From the NCBI GenBank assembly GCA_014925825.1, contig JACGCK010000140.1, forward strand, positions 1-64,000: a stretch of 64,000 nucleotides of DNA, given 5' to 3'. The notes below the pieces were generated by a model. The model did not search any database. It was given only the letters and a program-made list of their open reading frames with translations, and was not told where the DNA came from. The DNA is from Pholiota molesta (lineage: Eukaryota; Basidiomycota; Agaricomycetes; Agaricales; Strophariaceae). Numbering within the stretch: the stretch's first letter is position 1; each line of letters opens with the position of its first letter. Of this stretch, positions 22,048 to 33,698 are shown one piece after another. The translations under genes and the position numbers were made by a program.

Positions 22048-24108
22048 ATGGGGCAGCACGAATTGCAGCAACCCGCCCATGTTCTGCCACAAAGAACGTC
22101 CTCGCGAATCTCAGGACGCATTCTCCTCAAATGGGCTGCGTCCGTTGTCCTTCTCCTCACACTTACTGCTTCCTTCAACTCCCAGGACCTAGAATCGAGT
22201 GTCTTATGGCTTGCTGAGGTCTCCACATCCAATTGGGAGATCAAGTTCGGCTCAGGAAAGGCTTGTCAAGCGCCGGCTCCGAATCTCTTCGCATACAGCC
22301 CCCCTCGCCCTTCGAACGATCTCATCGCAAAGGCATCCAAAGACGTGGACAAATACCTGGCGAACAGGGCATCGAAGCCGGATGTCGACAGTATCGCAAT
22401 CTCCATTGTCACTGCTGCAGGACCCCTCTTTGAAGCTGGATACGGTGTTCTAAAGGCCAACGAGACGGGCATGGAGGAGATGCATGCTGTTGATCGTGAT
22501 TCGATTTACAGGATTGCGAGCATTTCGAAAATGTTCACGGTGCTGGAGACGCTGATCCTCAGAGAGCGAGGCGCGTTAAATTGGTATAGTAATCCATGAA
22601 ATAGACTCATCCACAAGAACTGATTCATGTATCTCTGTAGGGATGATCCTGTCGAGAAATTTCTGCCAGAATTCAAGCCGCCTTCCTCTGGATGGGCAGG
22701 CTATTTAAGCGGAGTAGATTCTTCAAAGGAAAGACCTCATATCACCCTCCGTCAACTTGCCAGTCATCTTGCAGGTTAGTCTTACCGTTTAACTCTGCCG
22801 TTTTCAGACTGGTATATCATTAAGCACAGGTATAGGACGTGATTATCCTCCTGCCGAAACTGAAGACTGGCCGGTCCCTGACTTGCCTATTGACGAAAAA
22901 TATGACATTGCGAACATCACCTCGCGCGCCAGTACCGAGCCTGGACCTTCGTACGACGAGTTCTTGAAGGTGGTATCCAAATACCCTCTCGTGAATGTGC
23001 CGTACGGATATCCAATCTACTCAAACACGGGCATGAGCTTACTTGGACTATCAAACATTGCCGCAAACAAGATCATTAGTTCTGACCCATCTAACGAGCC
23101 GCAAACACACAACGCGTTGGTCAAACGCGACATATTCGATCCGTTACAGATGAACAGCAGCTTCTACCGCGTACCCAGCGACGAGGCGCTGCGTGCTCAT
23201 ATAGCCGTTCCGCTGATACATTCTGAGTGGGCGGATATGTCTCTGGGGGAAGTTGTGGACCCAGCTGGGGGACAGTATAGCTCGCTCGGCGATCTCGCGA
23301 CGTTCATGAAGACACTTCTCTCGCCTGTTGGCCGAGGCGGCGTCATCCCAGCCAACGTGGTGCGCGAATGGCTTCGGCCGCTGTATACCTGGAATACGGG
23401 CTCTGAAGAAGTCGGTGCGCCATGGGAGATCATAACATCGCTCTCTGGCCCGAAAGCCTACACTAAAGGTGATATACGCGAATAACTTCCAGTTTACCTG
23501 CTGCTGATTGAAGCTGCAATGATATTTACATAGGCGGGAACCTCCCAGGATACCACTCCGAGTTCGCGGTGATTCCTGAGTACTCTGTCGGCATCATCGT
23601 GCTTGTAACTGGGCAGTACAGTGATACCTCTACCATCCTTAAAGAAGTCGCCAAACGCTTCATGCCCACCCTCGAGAAACTGCACCACTCCGAGATCGAG
23701 AAGCGCTACGCCGGAACATGGGTAAACGGCGACGACATCGCGGAGATAGAATCCAAGAAGGGCGTCTTGAGGGTGAAGAAACTCGTTGTAAGGGGCGTGG
23801 ACGTGCTCAAGTCCGTGTACGACGCTCTGAGTGTGAACGGAGTGGATGGCACCGCTGCACGCGGGGTGCCGCAACAGATGGGCTCTGTTCCTCCCGTGGC
23901 CCTTTGGAGCACAGGGCAGGCTGGGGAGTTTAGGCTGGCGTTTGGGCGTCCTTACCTCAATAATGTGCGCGGTGTTGGGTGTGCGCCCTATTGGATCAGT
24001 CTCGACATCAGTCTACACAGCCGGGGGGCACCGATTGACCTTTTGTATTGGAAAAATGGTGTCCTCACGTATCCATCTTCGGGTGTAAGTTTTGGAAGGA
24101 AGAGATAA
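22048..24108 (+). CDS. membrane-anchored beta-lactamase-fold serine hydrolase, 627 aa
   Basis: Exons 22048-22583, 22641-22774, 22830-23468 and 23534-24108 give 628 codons. A hydrophobic stretch (WAASVVLLLTLTASF, about residues 29-43) is a signal anchor. The class C beta-lactamase/LACTB-like domain carries the catalytic SxxK as SISK (Ser158, Lys161, in YRIASISKMFT) and a YSN motif (residues 287-289, in YPIYSNTGMSLLG). HSEFAVIPEY occupies the place of the third family motif. The last ~180 residues form a separate C-terminal module. In fungi such proteins are usually peptidases, esterases or lactonase-like enzymes, not antibiotic resistance genes; the substrate is unknown. The annotation is firm for the fold and active-site residues. 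Confidence 0.88.
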
Positions 24109-24680
24109 TACGTTTTTGTTACAGTCAACTCTCACCCATTTGCCATTGGTTCTTTGTTGTATTATATTTTTAATTGGTCTTCTGAGCGGAGAATACGACT
24201 GATTGGGAGTCCGGGAAAAGCTGACCTTGATCTTGAACTGAGGGCAGCGTTTGGGCAGCATGGTCAATTATAATAGGGGCCCCATACGTCACATGCCAGG
24301 TTGCACCGGAAGTGAAAACCCCTAGCAAGCCTCTTCCTTCTTGATTTCTTCTTCGAAAAAAACTACCAGACGCGCCACCAACATGGACGTAAAAATTTCC
24401 ACAGTTTTGGACCTGGGCACCTTCTGTGCTTCATGAAACTAGGTTGACTTTGTTGAATAATCCTTGCCTTTGCTTTCTGCTCCGTAGTCATCGTAACTTT
24501 TCTCGGGACAACACAATCGCACCAACTGTAACAGACACACAGCCTCGTTGCAGTGGCCAGCCTACATACCTACCCCAGATTCCTATCGCCAACCTTCGCT
24601 GGGTGGGGTAGATATATATATACGTGCTTGCAGCCTTGCAGCACATCATTTGGACCACTCCTCTGCCTCTACTCCTCTGA
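24109..24680. other. intergenic, no supported gene
   Basis: AT-rich 3' flank of the hydrolase and 5' flank of the next gene, with a TATATATATA run at 24612-24621 about 60 nt before the next ATG, a possible TATA box. Confidence 0.5.
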
Positions 24681-25847
24681 ATGTCTGGACCGCAGACTGC
24701 GAATGCGCATGCCCAAGTTCAAGGCTCTAATGATCTCCCTCCTATTCCCCCATACGAACCGGTAACGCTAACCTGGGATCCATCCTCACTGTATCCCGAG
24801 GAAGGGACATCTTCCAGTCATGCACCGATTGCACCTGGGGACAACGAACGAAGGCCCGCAACTTCCCATGTCTTTAGCCTCCATTCGTTGGAGGGTGCAG
24901 TACCCGCAGATGCGCCGCCCTCGTACGTCCGCTTCCAAGCACTTAACACAGCACAAGACCCACAACTCATTCCCACCCCGGAATCGCGTGATAATCAGAT
25001 ACAACGTAGCCCGCATCCCCAACTATCCCGTCACCTACACTTTCTCGAGTCTCGGTCCAACAACCGGCGCGATGATCCTCATTCCGCCGCCAGATTCCCC
25101 TGACACGCGCCCGCTATACCACATCTCCGTCTCGCATGATCCATTCCTTCCACATTGCCGAATCACGTCGGTCTTGCAGGGCGGGAGCGTGAATGGCTCG
25201 TATGTCGGAGGCTTCACGTGCGTGGTTCCACACCCTACCGCCTCGAAATAGGGATTTTGATTCCTGGATGGATGGACGGGTTTCTAGATCTATATCTGGT
25301 ATCGAGGATTTGAAAAAGGACGCAGAGACGGTATGTATACGGGAGTGCGAACATCCTTTGTTCACGATCTTCAAGGACACGACGGCGAAGAGGAAGGCCA
25401 TGGTAAGTAGTCATGGTTTGATATAACCTATAAATATCGCTAACGTCTGTTTTTCGATACGGCTGTCCTTAGGCCTGCCAAACCTTTGAATGGTACTCAT
25501 TCAACTCCAAACGCGCGCTAAAATGGACTACATCGACTACCTGGCCGAAGGCTGGCCCGAGCACTGTAGGCTCCCTCTATCCACTTCAAGTTCTTCCAGT
25601 CACTGACGCGCACATCCACGCTCTCGAATAAAAGTGTGTCCTCCTTTCCGATCCCAAGAGGGCAAAAGTGGCCGAGTTCACCCCATTCGAGGAGCTCCGA
25701 CGGCGCGGGCAGCCTGTCCTTGAAAACACGCTGACGGTAATGCCAGCGGGGCACCCGCATTTTGATGATATTTTGATTTCTGCGCTGTTGCTTGAGCGGA
25801 GGAGGAGGATGGAGACTTTGACGAATGCGCCTTGGAGTGTGCGATGA
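24681..25847 (+). pseudogene. DUF6593-like fungal protein with an internal stop codon
   Basis: Exons 24681-24922, 24999-25217, 25252-25402 and 25473-25847. The N-terminus is Pro/Ser-rich with PPPSY-like text (DLPPIPPYEP, ADAPPS). The domain then follows: YPVTYTFSSLGPTTGAMIL, RPLYHISVSHDPFLPH, GGSVNGSYVGGF, then CQTFEWYSFNSKRALKW. This pattern matches the DUF6593-type proteins abundant in mushrooms; function unknown. In the last exon the frame meets TAA at 25629-25631, yet the same frame stays open for 71 more codons of good protein (KCVLLSDPKRAKVAEF ... LTNAPWSVR) to TGA at 25845-25847. An in-phase 69-nt intron (GTAGGC...AAAAG) could remove the stop, so it may be functional; otherwise it is a nonsense mutation. 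Confidence 0.6.
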
Positions 25848-27121
25848 TGAATTTTGATGCATTGATGTGGTATTCGAGTGCAGTTGAACTAGGGGTCTTG
25901 AGGTATGTATTCTTTCATTCCGTGCCATCGATACTTGCCTGATTGTATACAGAATTATCAGTCGTCGTTTAAATATGAATTGAAGCTGAAAATCTGAATG
26001 TGGACGGTTTGAACCTGGGATTCTCGGACGTTGAGTAAGTACATATTCTGATCCGTGCCACACACAGATCATTTGTCACCCTATGTCACCGCTACTATCT
26101 AAGTCTTCACTGTACATGCTTCCGAATGACCCTCAAGTACTAAGTGTCCAGTGGAAGCGCTTTTAGACGTGGCTGAAATCTTGGTAAAGCCATTCAAAGT
26201 ACGCAAACTTGGCTTATCTGTCTGTATCTATTTCTCTTCCTCAGGGATCGACACGGCCAGAAGACCAAATTCAAACGTCGAACTACAGGTTGAAGGAACC
26301 TAATTTTAACAGCATGATCTATAATGATAACGTATGAAAGGCGGAATGACGATTAAGCATATGCTTCTTCCGTTCATACTGGGTTGCTGATTGGCTCGAC
26401 ATAATAGGCTGGAATGGAATCGGTTTAATGAAGTACGTCCTCGATGGTATCATTCACCTGGTAATAGCGCTCATTCACAACGCTTATGCTACTGCATGTG
26501 TACACATGATATAGGTATAGAAGCCTTATGAACATATGTTGCACAATGCTCTTTTATAGATTTTATTCTGACGAACCAAGTAAGACCAAGTACTTCATTC
26601 GGAGCGAGCACATGGGTGTGTGTTATTTTTAACTCGATTTGATAGAGACTTCTAGTCTTCTGTTAGTCCAGTATATCTACGCCAAGTCTACGCAGCTTCA
26701 CGATGATCGTGCTACGTATGCTCCACAAGTGTATTAGTTCACAAAATGGACACGGTCGCCCCGAATCAACAGCACGGTATGTTTCGACCCAAATAACCGA
26801 TGATGTCCACTTGACGTTCACATGATATCATGCGTTCCTCATCTCTTCCCACTTGCTTCAGCTTGCTTCTCATCCTCGACGTCCCAAAGGATGCACAAAG
26901 TCACCTTTCTATAGCATGTTGTTCTTAGCCCTCGTGGATTCTTGGCACCATACTGGCCCATCTGTCCATGCGCATTGCGTGCAACGAAGATAAGGGGAAT
27001 TCAATCAAAATAGCAGTTTGATGGGAGATGGCACAAGGAATTGGTTATAAAAGGGGGCCGACACACTAGTTACCGCTCAAGACCTTCCTGGTCCTAACCC
27101 GATCCTTACAATTCCACTGCG
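25848..27121. other. intergenic, promoter of the sedolisin gene
   Basis: About 1.27 kb of AT-rich sequence without a believable ORF on either strand. It ends in the sedolisin promoter. Confidence 0.5.
27046..27053 (+). promoter_or_regulatory. TATA box of the sedolisin gene
   Basis: TATAAAAG, 69-76 nt upstream of the ATG at 27122, in the context GGTTATAAAAGGGGG. Confidence 0.7.
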
Positions 27122-29512
27122 ATGTTGTGGTCCTCTTTCCTAGTCCTGGGCCTTGCCCAATTGGCGATGTCAAAGCCGCTCGTGAAACGCTGGGACGACT
27201 TTGCTGAGAAGCATGCATGGGTCGAAATCCCTCGAGGCTGGGAGCACAAGGCCGCCGCTCCAGCCGACCATGTATTCGACATGCGCGTTGGGTTGAAGCA
27301 AGATGGAATCAACGACCTGATCGATAACCTGATGGAAGTCAGCGATCCTTTCCATGAGAGGTATGTCTTCCGCTTTCAACTACTTAGATCGGCTTCACCC
27401 AATTGAAACGATATCAGATACGGCCAACACTTGAGCAAAGAGGAGGTTGAAGCTTTCACAGCTCCTCACGCAAACACCGTGGAGGCCTTCGAAGCCTGGC
27501 TCGAATTCCATGGAATTGACACTTCCTCATTGGAACGCTCTCCAGCTGGCGAATGGATCACCCTCCGCGTCAGCGTGGCACAAGCCGAACGCATGCTTGG
27601 TGCTAAATACAATGTCTACCACCACTCCAAATCCGGAGAAACCGTTGTCCGAACTCTCAGCTACTCTCTGCCGAAGGAACTCCACTCCCATGTCGACGTG
27701 ATTGCCCCCACGACGTATTTCGGTACGCTCAGGAGCATGAAGGCCACTAACTTCTTACAACCCGATATTAAGCCTATCACGGAGGCTGAGCTGAAAAATT
27801 CGTTGTTGACAAATCTCTCGAGCGCCGCTGTCCCCAGCAGCTGCGCAAGGACGATCACGCCTGCTTGCTTGCGCGCTCTATATAACACCGCATCATATAC
27901 CCCTACTGAAACCGCTACCAACAAGCTCGGTGTTGCGGGCTATCTCGGCGAATTCGCCAACACTGCTGACCTCCAGGTCAGTCATGCAAAACCAAAATAG
28001 TCTGTTCTCCCACTTACTTCGAGTTTGTATATTAGACTTTCTTTGAATCTTTCCGCACGGACGCCGTTGGATCAACGTTCGATGTGGTCCTTGTGAACGG
28101 TGGCAAGAACACCCAAAGCACGCCTGGTGTCGAGGTTTGTGACACATACAATATTGTGGATTGATTTACGATTAACATTCGCGAACAAAAGGCCAATCTC
28201 GATATCCAATATACCACTGGAATTTCATTCCCGACCCCAAACACCTATTACAGGCGCGTACATTTCATTATTTGAAGCTTTGAACACTAATAAACCCTTG
28301 TTTCAGCACTGGGGGAAGTCCTCCCTTCACACCTGACAGCTTTACGCCGACCAATACAAATGAGCCTTACCTCGACTTCCTCACCTTCCTTCTCGCTCAA
28401 TCGACTATTCCCCAAACCCTAACAACCTCGTACGGCGATGATGAGCAAACAGTACGCACAAAAGAAACAAGCGCAACCATATATACTAAGTTGTGTGATT
28501 GTTTAGGTTCCCCTTGACTATGCCACCAGTGTTTGCAACATGCTCGCGACTTTAGGCTCACGTGGAACCACTGTGTTCTTCTCGAGCGGTGACGAAGGGT
28601 GTGTTTATATCCCTTTGGTCAAATATTATGCGAAAATTCTAATGTAGATACTAGTGTTGGCGGAGGTGACTGTACGACAAACTCGGGTACTTCGCAAGTT
28701 ATCTTCCAGCCTGCATTCCCAGCCTCGTCAGTCGAAATCCATTCTCGTGCAATGAAAAAAATTCTCACCATGATGCAACAGGTGCCCATTCGTTACCGCC
28801 GTCGGTGCCACGACTGGCATCAGCCCAGAGAAGGCCATCAGTTTCTCTGGGGGAGGATTTTCCAGATATTTCGCTGCTCCTTCCTACCAAACCACTGCCG
28901 TTAACACCTTCGTCACTGGCCTTGGTACGAAGTTCAACGGATTGTACAAGTAAGCTTCTGAGGCTCAGTACTGTATTGTTGCGTTAATAAGGTCTTCAGC
29001 AAAACCGGACGTGCCTATCCTGATCTCTCTGCTCAAGGCCAGGGTTTCCAGGTCGTTGTAGGTGGAAGAGTTGAATCCGTTGCCGGAACCAGCGCCAGCT
29101 CCCCGGTATGGTTTCTTTTATTACTTGCTGTTCCTTGCTAATTACATTTATCGAAGACCGTTGCTGGAATCTTCGCTCTTCTCAATGACTTCCGTATTGC
29201 TTCGGGAAAGACCACCCTGGGATTCGTTAACCCTCTGCTCTACTCCAATGCTACCTCTGGCTTCAACGATATCACATCTGGATCAAATCCCGGATGCGGA
29301 ACAGCAGGTAAGTCACATATCTACATACGAAATGGCAGATTGATTGGACTGACTATTTGCGTACCCTTATCTAGGTTTCACTGCTGGTGTTGGTTGGGAT
29401 CCTGTAAGTTGATCATGACCTTGCCTATTTCAAGCAGGAATTGACACAAATATCTATACAGGTTACTGGTCTTGGTACGCCCGACTTCACGAAGCTGCAG
29501 CAGCTTGTTTAG
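27122..29512 (+). CDS. secreted sedolisin / tripeptidyl-peptidase (S53), 590 aa
   Basis: Twelve exons (27122-27360, 27418-27976, 28036-28134, 28192-28253, 28307-28451, 28507-28598, 28655-28726, 28782-28949, 29000-29105, 29157-29307, 29375-29403, 29462-29512) give 591 codons. Signal peptide [17 protein letters not shown]. The pro-domain (about 20-195) includes [16 protein letters not shown], the usual S53 propeptide signature. Catalytic residues: Glu299 and Asp303 in VEANLDIQY, oxyanion Asp397 in SSGDEG, and Ser510 in GTSASSP. The C-terminus carries the calcium-site type motif ([13 protein letters not shown]). It is an acid-active extracellular peptidase that removes tripeptides or cuts internally. 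Intron 4 starts GC (CAG/GCGCGT). The reading frame is intact throughout. Confidence 0.93.
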
Positions 29513-32500
29513 AGTCTATAATACACACTGTCACTTCTACGGACTCAGATTCCATGATACATACACTTTCATTGCTATGCACTCTTCATTCTCTTCGAGT
29601 GAAAGACGAAGATAGAAACCAAAATATCATAATGATATTCCATCACATCGGATCTACTCATATTAAGTAGTAAGGACAGGACTTACACATTGTCTCATAA
29701 TGTCATTCCGAGGGGCCGAGGAAGACCATCGCTATATACGTGCAGATGGGATGCACTTCTAAAAACACAACTTCCAACCAGAGAGACCTAGCTTATTATT
29801 GCTCTGATGGCCTATGTATCGACACTAGCAGCGACAGCTGTAGATCTTTGTCCAAAGTGACAGAACGCAAACCAGGCGATCTCATCTGATGCATGCTCCC
29901 GCAGATGGAAATAAGGGTTTTGAGAATAGGTTAGATTTTAAACTAGGCAGATATGCATCTGCGCTCATTTGATCGAGCTATGTTAACGCGAGTTGGTTCA
30001 GTTGAGTACACGCAGACATCTACTTATATGGATACGAGCTTGACGAGGAAACAGGATTATACCGCCATCACCGCCGGTACAGCTGTTTGCCGCGTATAGG
30101 GCTCTCATGGCGCCCAGGAATAGGTTAAGCACAGCTTGATATGAGCTGAGAGCTGTGCATATCGAAGTGGGATTCGGGATAGGGTGATTGCAGCGGATCA
30201 GCACTGCAGTGGCCGATGGCGTAAGAAATAAGTGCACGTGATACTCCAGAAAGTTCCTGCGCGAACGAGACATGGTTCATGGTACGGTGACGGTGAATAG
30301 ACTAACACTGCCTTCTTTTACATTCCATTAAAGCACCTGCGTTCATCCTGCATTCACGCCGTTCCATACGTCGCAGACGAAACACTCAGCCTGAACGGCG
30401 CCTAACCGCACGCTCCAGGATCTCAATGTATGGGAGGTAGATATCTAGATAGCGATATATCTCTTGCTCTTGATCCTTTCGCCTAGATAACAGTCAATTC
30501 GAACACGAATAACAGATGCGTGATTCCTAGCATTGCCAAGTTCGTTCGTGCATACACATTAAAATGATGCCTGCTGTCAAATAATAATACCAGACTATGT
30601 ATAAGAAGAGATACTACACAGGGTTGCTTCATAACACACAACTTCTGGGTATAGATGTGTATGTATATAGTAGATACCGAATGGCTGCTGTTCATCCATC
30701 CATCATCTGTTGTCGCCCACAAATAAGCGACCAATTCCAATAAGATCGGGCAAACGCCCACTATAGCTAATAATTGGAGGAGATAACGGGTTACGGGGAG
30801 TTTGAAGCTGAATAAATATAAATGCACTTCTTGCAACAGCGTCGGTGCCTTGGCTAATATCAAGAGATACCTGAGGCCAGCGAGGGCCAGAGATTTGCGG
30901 CCTCATTTAGGCACCGAGTCTGCTCATCGTTGATTGGTAACATATCTCTGTATGCATTCATTCCCTTCACAGATACGAACTCGAGCGAATTTACCAAATG
31001 GGTGCAATGATGGCAATGGTGTACAATGGGAATCTCCTGGCCTGACTGACGAGGCTGTGAAAGATGATTCCTCTTTGTTACTGCGGCCTTTGAGAAACGA
31101 GGAATTGGGTCAACGCCCCGTCTACAACGGCCACAATCGCCATGATACACGAGAATTGGATATGGTTGCTATTTTGCATGGATCTATGACTCAATCCGTA
31201 CTTGAGAATACGAACATTGGAAATCCGCCGATGACTGGATAATGGCGTTGATCCAGTTTGGCATTAACTAATTTCAAATAGAAAAATCAGCAATCGATGG
31301 GTTTAATTGGATATTGATTCGATGCGTACCAATATCGATTAATCAGCTTTGGAAAAGTGTTGAATTCAGGCCGACTTGCCTCCGCTTTCTTGGGTGTTGG
31401 TGGATCGCTTACCATGATCACCTGCCGTATCTCAACGCGCATTGGATCACTTGGTTCATCCATACCCCATGTATGATGTAGGTAGGGAGAGAACCGAGAC
31501 AGAGAGTTGCAATCAGGTGTGCATTGCTGATGGATCCCGCCTAGAAATAAAGTCAACAGATACGAGCTTTGCTATTGGTGAATGAACAACAGTAAGAAAA
31601 CTATTAGACGCTTGAACGATTGATGGGGCCCGTCGAGTGTGTAGCTTTGACAGCATGATAGCAGCGCATCCTTATGCTAGAGGTCGACATTATCTTGCAG
31701 ATATGTAGCAAGCAAGGTGCCACGACATTACGCGACCAGTGATTAGCAGTCGGTGAGCGGAAACGGCGGCAGTCGGTTGTCAGCGTTCAACAGCGACACG
31801 CGTGATGGGAAAGCGCCGTATGCGTGCACATATGCAGGTATGCGGATAGTAAGAAAAATACAGCGATTATGACTGGCACCTGTGACATGGTGGGGAGGCA
31901 TCAGTCTACAAAGCCGCTGTGATTGGTGCAAGGAGAACGCTGAAGCGCAGCTGTGTGCTGATGTCAGAAACAAGCCTTTAGAGTCTGGAAATGTCGTGGA
32001 GTCCTGGCCCGGTTTCCGAAAGTTGACAAGCACAACGGAAACGGGTACGTCAGTTATTCGTGTAACATAGCTGCGCCCGACAACCTTGGAGTCGAACGGT
32101 CGGGAGCCAAGAAATAGCACCTGTGCAGCTTGGCGCATTGAACAGTTGACGTTGCCAACATGCCACCCAAAGCCATGGATCTGACGCTGCGCTTTTATCA
32201 AGAACGAAAAAGAGAGATTGATTCAACAGATTGGCGGCAGTAAGTCGCAGAGATAATTAGGCCAATAGAAATGAGCTGGCTTGACTTCCAGTGGGATGAA
32301 TTGGAGGTGCGAGTATCGGAGGTGCAAGTAGTTAGAGAACAAGAGTCGTCCGGTCGGACGCGGGCGCGGATTGCAGATGCCGCCCGTTGCCGGCGTTGTG
32401 TTACAAGCGTGACATCAACAGCATCGCACCGTTTGGACTTGAACAACGTCTATTGCCGCTGGGCAATCGCCTTTATATCTTCTTTATTCTGGTTCAATAT

Positions 32501-32602
32501 AGCTCAATCTCGTTCGCGATGACTGTTAGCAAGATTTAGAGAGGGAGAATGTCTATTCACTCATTATCATCTTTCTAGGACCTCACATACTGCTACCTGC
32601 AT
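29513..32602. other. 3 kb without a supported gene
   Basis: Several ORFs of 90-152 codons occur on both strands (for example 30483-30863 minus and 31743-32201 minus) but they overlap, have no splice continuation and no recognisable motif. A hydrophobic stretch in the 30483-30863 frame (LLQLLAIVGVCPILLELVAY) is the only structured-looking part. Treated as intergenic or decayed sequence. Confidence 0.4.
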
Positions 32603-33300
32603 ATGACGCGCTATGATCTTCTTGTCCTTGATACAGTTGACACGGTCGAGTACATCGACGGTGTTCTCTCAGATGAAGGTACGCTACCCATCCATGTGCT
32701 GAGATCCAATACTTATTATATGTTTCAGAGCTGGACATCCCACTCCATCTAATTCCGCCAAATCCTGATGATTCTGACAGTAAGTGCTAATGGCGCATCT
32801 TTTACGGAACTTGGTGTTAAAGCTAATGTTCCGTGAACTTTGAAGTACTACCATCTCAGGTCCATCCTTCATACCCATACGGAAATCCAACACACACGAA
32901 ACATCCCTCAACAAAGCCCCGGCCGCCGTATGACCCCGCGTCGCGCGCTTTATTTGAAGATATGGGCTACGCGGGTGGTGGTATCAATGGCAGTCTTCGA
33001 TGGCGCGACTTAGGCCTGGACGACCTTCTTCCTGTCGATGAAGAAAAAGAGGAGGCAAAGAGAGCGCTGCAGGCGCGCAAAATGGCTAGTGGCGCGTCGA
33101 ATAATAACCCGCAGGCACACCAACAACAGCATCATCACGTACCGCAAGCACAGCAAAACCAGATGGAGGAAGATGAAGAAGAGGAAGAGGAAGACGAGGA
33201 TGAAGATGAGGAAAATGACGAGAACGATACCGCAGACTTTGAAGATGATGAGGAGGAGGAGGAAGAGGAGGGAAGCGAAGTCGAGGAAGAAGGATCATGA
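32603..33300 (+). CDS. small acidic-tailed protein, 193 aa, function unknown
   Basis: Exons 32603-32678, 32729-32779 and 32846-33300 join in phase. The N-terminus reads MTRYDLLVLDTVDTVEYIDG then LHLIPPNPDD. The middle has HPSYPYGNPTHTKHP, SRALFEDMGYAGGGINGSL and RWRDLGLDDLLPVDEE. There follows a Gln/His stretch and a tail of about 50 residues made almost only of Glu and Asp with some Asn. Such tails are seen in nuclear chaperones and in APC/C subunit 15 among others, but I see no motif that fixes the family. An acceptor-like TTTCTAG before 32580 means an upstream non-coding or coding exon is possible. Existence is well supported by splice phase and codon pattern, identity is not. Confidence 0.6.
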
Positions 33301-33698
33301 CAAAGGACTCCCGGAGACATGGTGAATTTATCTCGTACTTCTCGTCAGGTAACTATGTAGAATACTAACACTATTTTAACACAAAACCTGGGTCATATGT
33401 ATATGTTCTTCAGGAAAACAACTGGCGAAGGTGGCAGTAGGACATTCGTTCAAGGACTGGTTTGAGAATTTTTGTTTCATCGCCCACATCAAATTGCAAA
33501 ATTCAACAGGGTTTGTGAAGCACAATCCTTACAGACTTTTAGTGGTTTCAACTTCTAGGACCATGGCATGCGATAGGCTCGCTCAGGGAATCGGGAGTGG
33601 GACGGCCGTCGCACTAATTTCCGATGCAAATTGGGTTTACACCAAGTTTACACATAGGTTTCCGCGAAAGTCTATGATACATACATTAAAACTTTTAG
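33301..33698. other. short convergent intergenic stretch
   Basis: 3' ends of the acidic-protein gene (+) and RRP4 (-) face each other. The 94-codon plus-strand ORF at 33431-33715 overlaps the RRP4 stop region and looks random. Confidence 0.5.

Noticed and set aside
22048..24108. Beta-lactamase as antibiotic resistance gene
   Set aside because: Fungal proteins with SxxK and YxN of this architecture are a broad serine-hydrolase family; nothing here indicates beta-lactam cleavage.
30483..32201. ORFs of 126 and 152 codons on the minus strand
   Set aside because: No motif, no splice continuation, overlapping competing frames; treated as chance.
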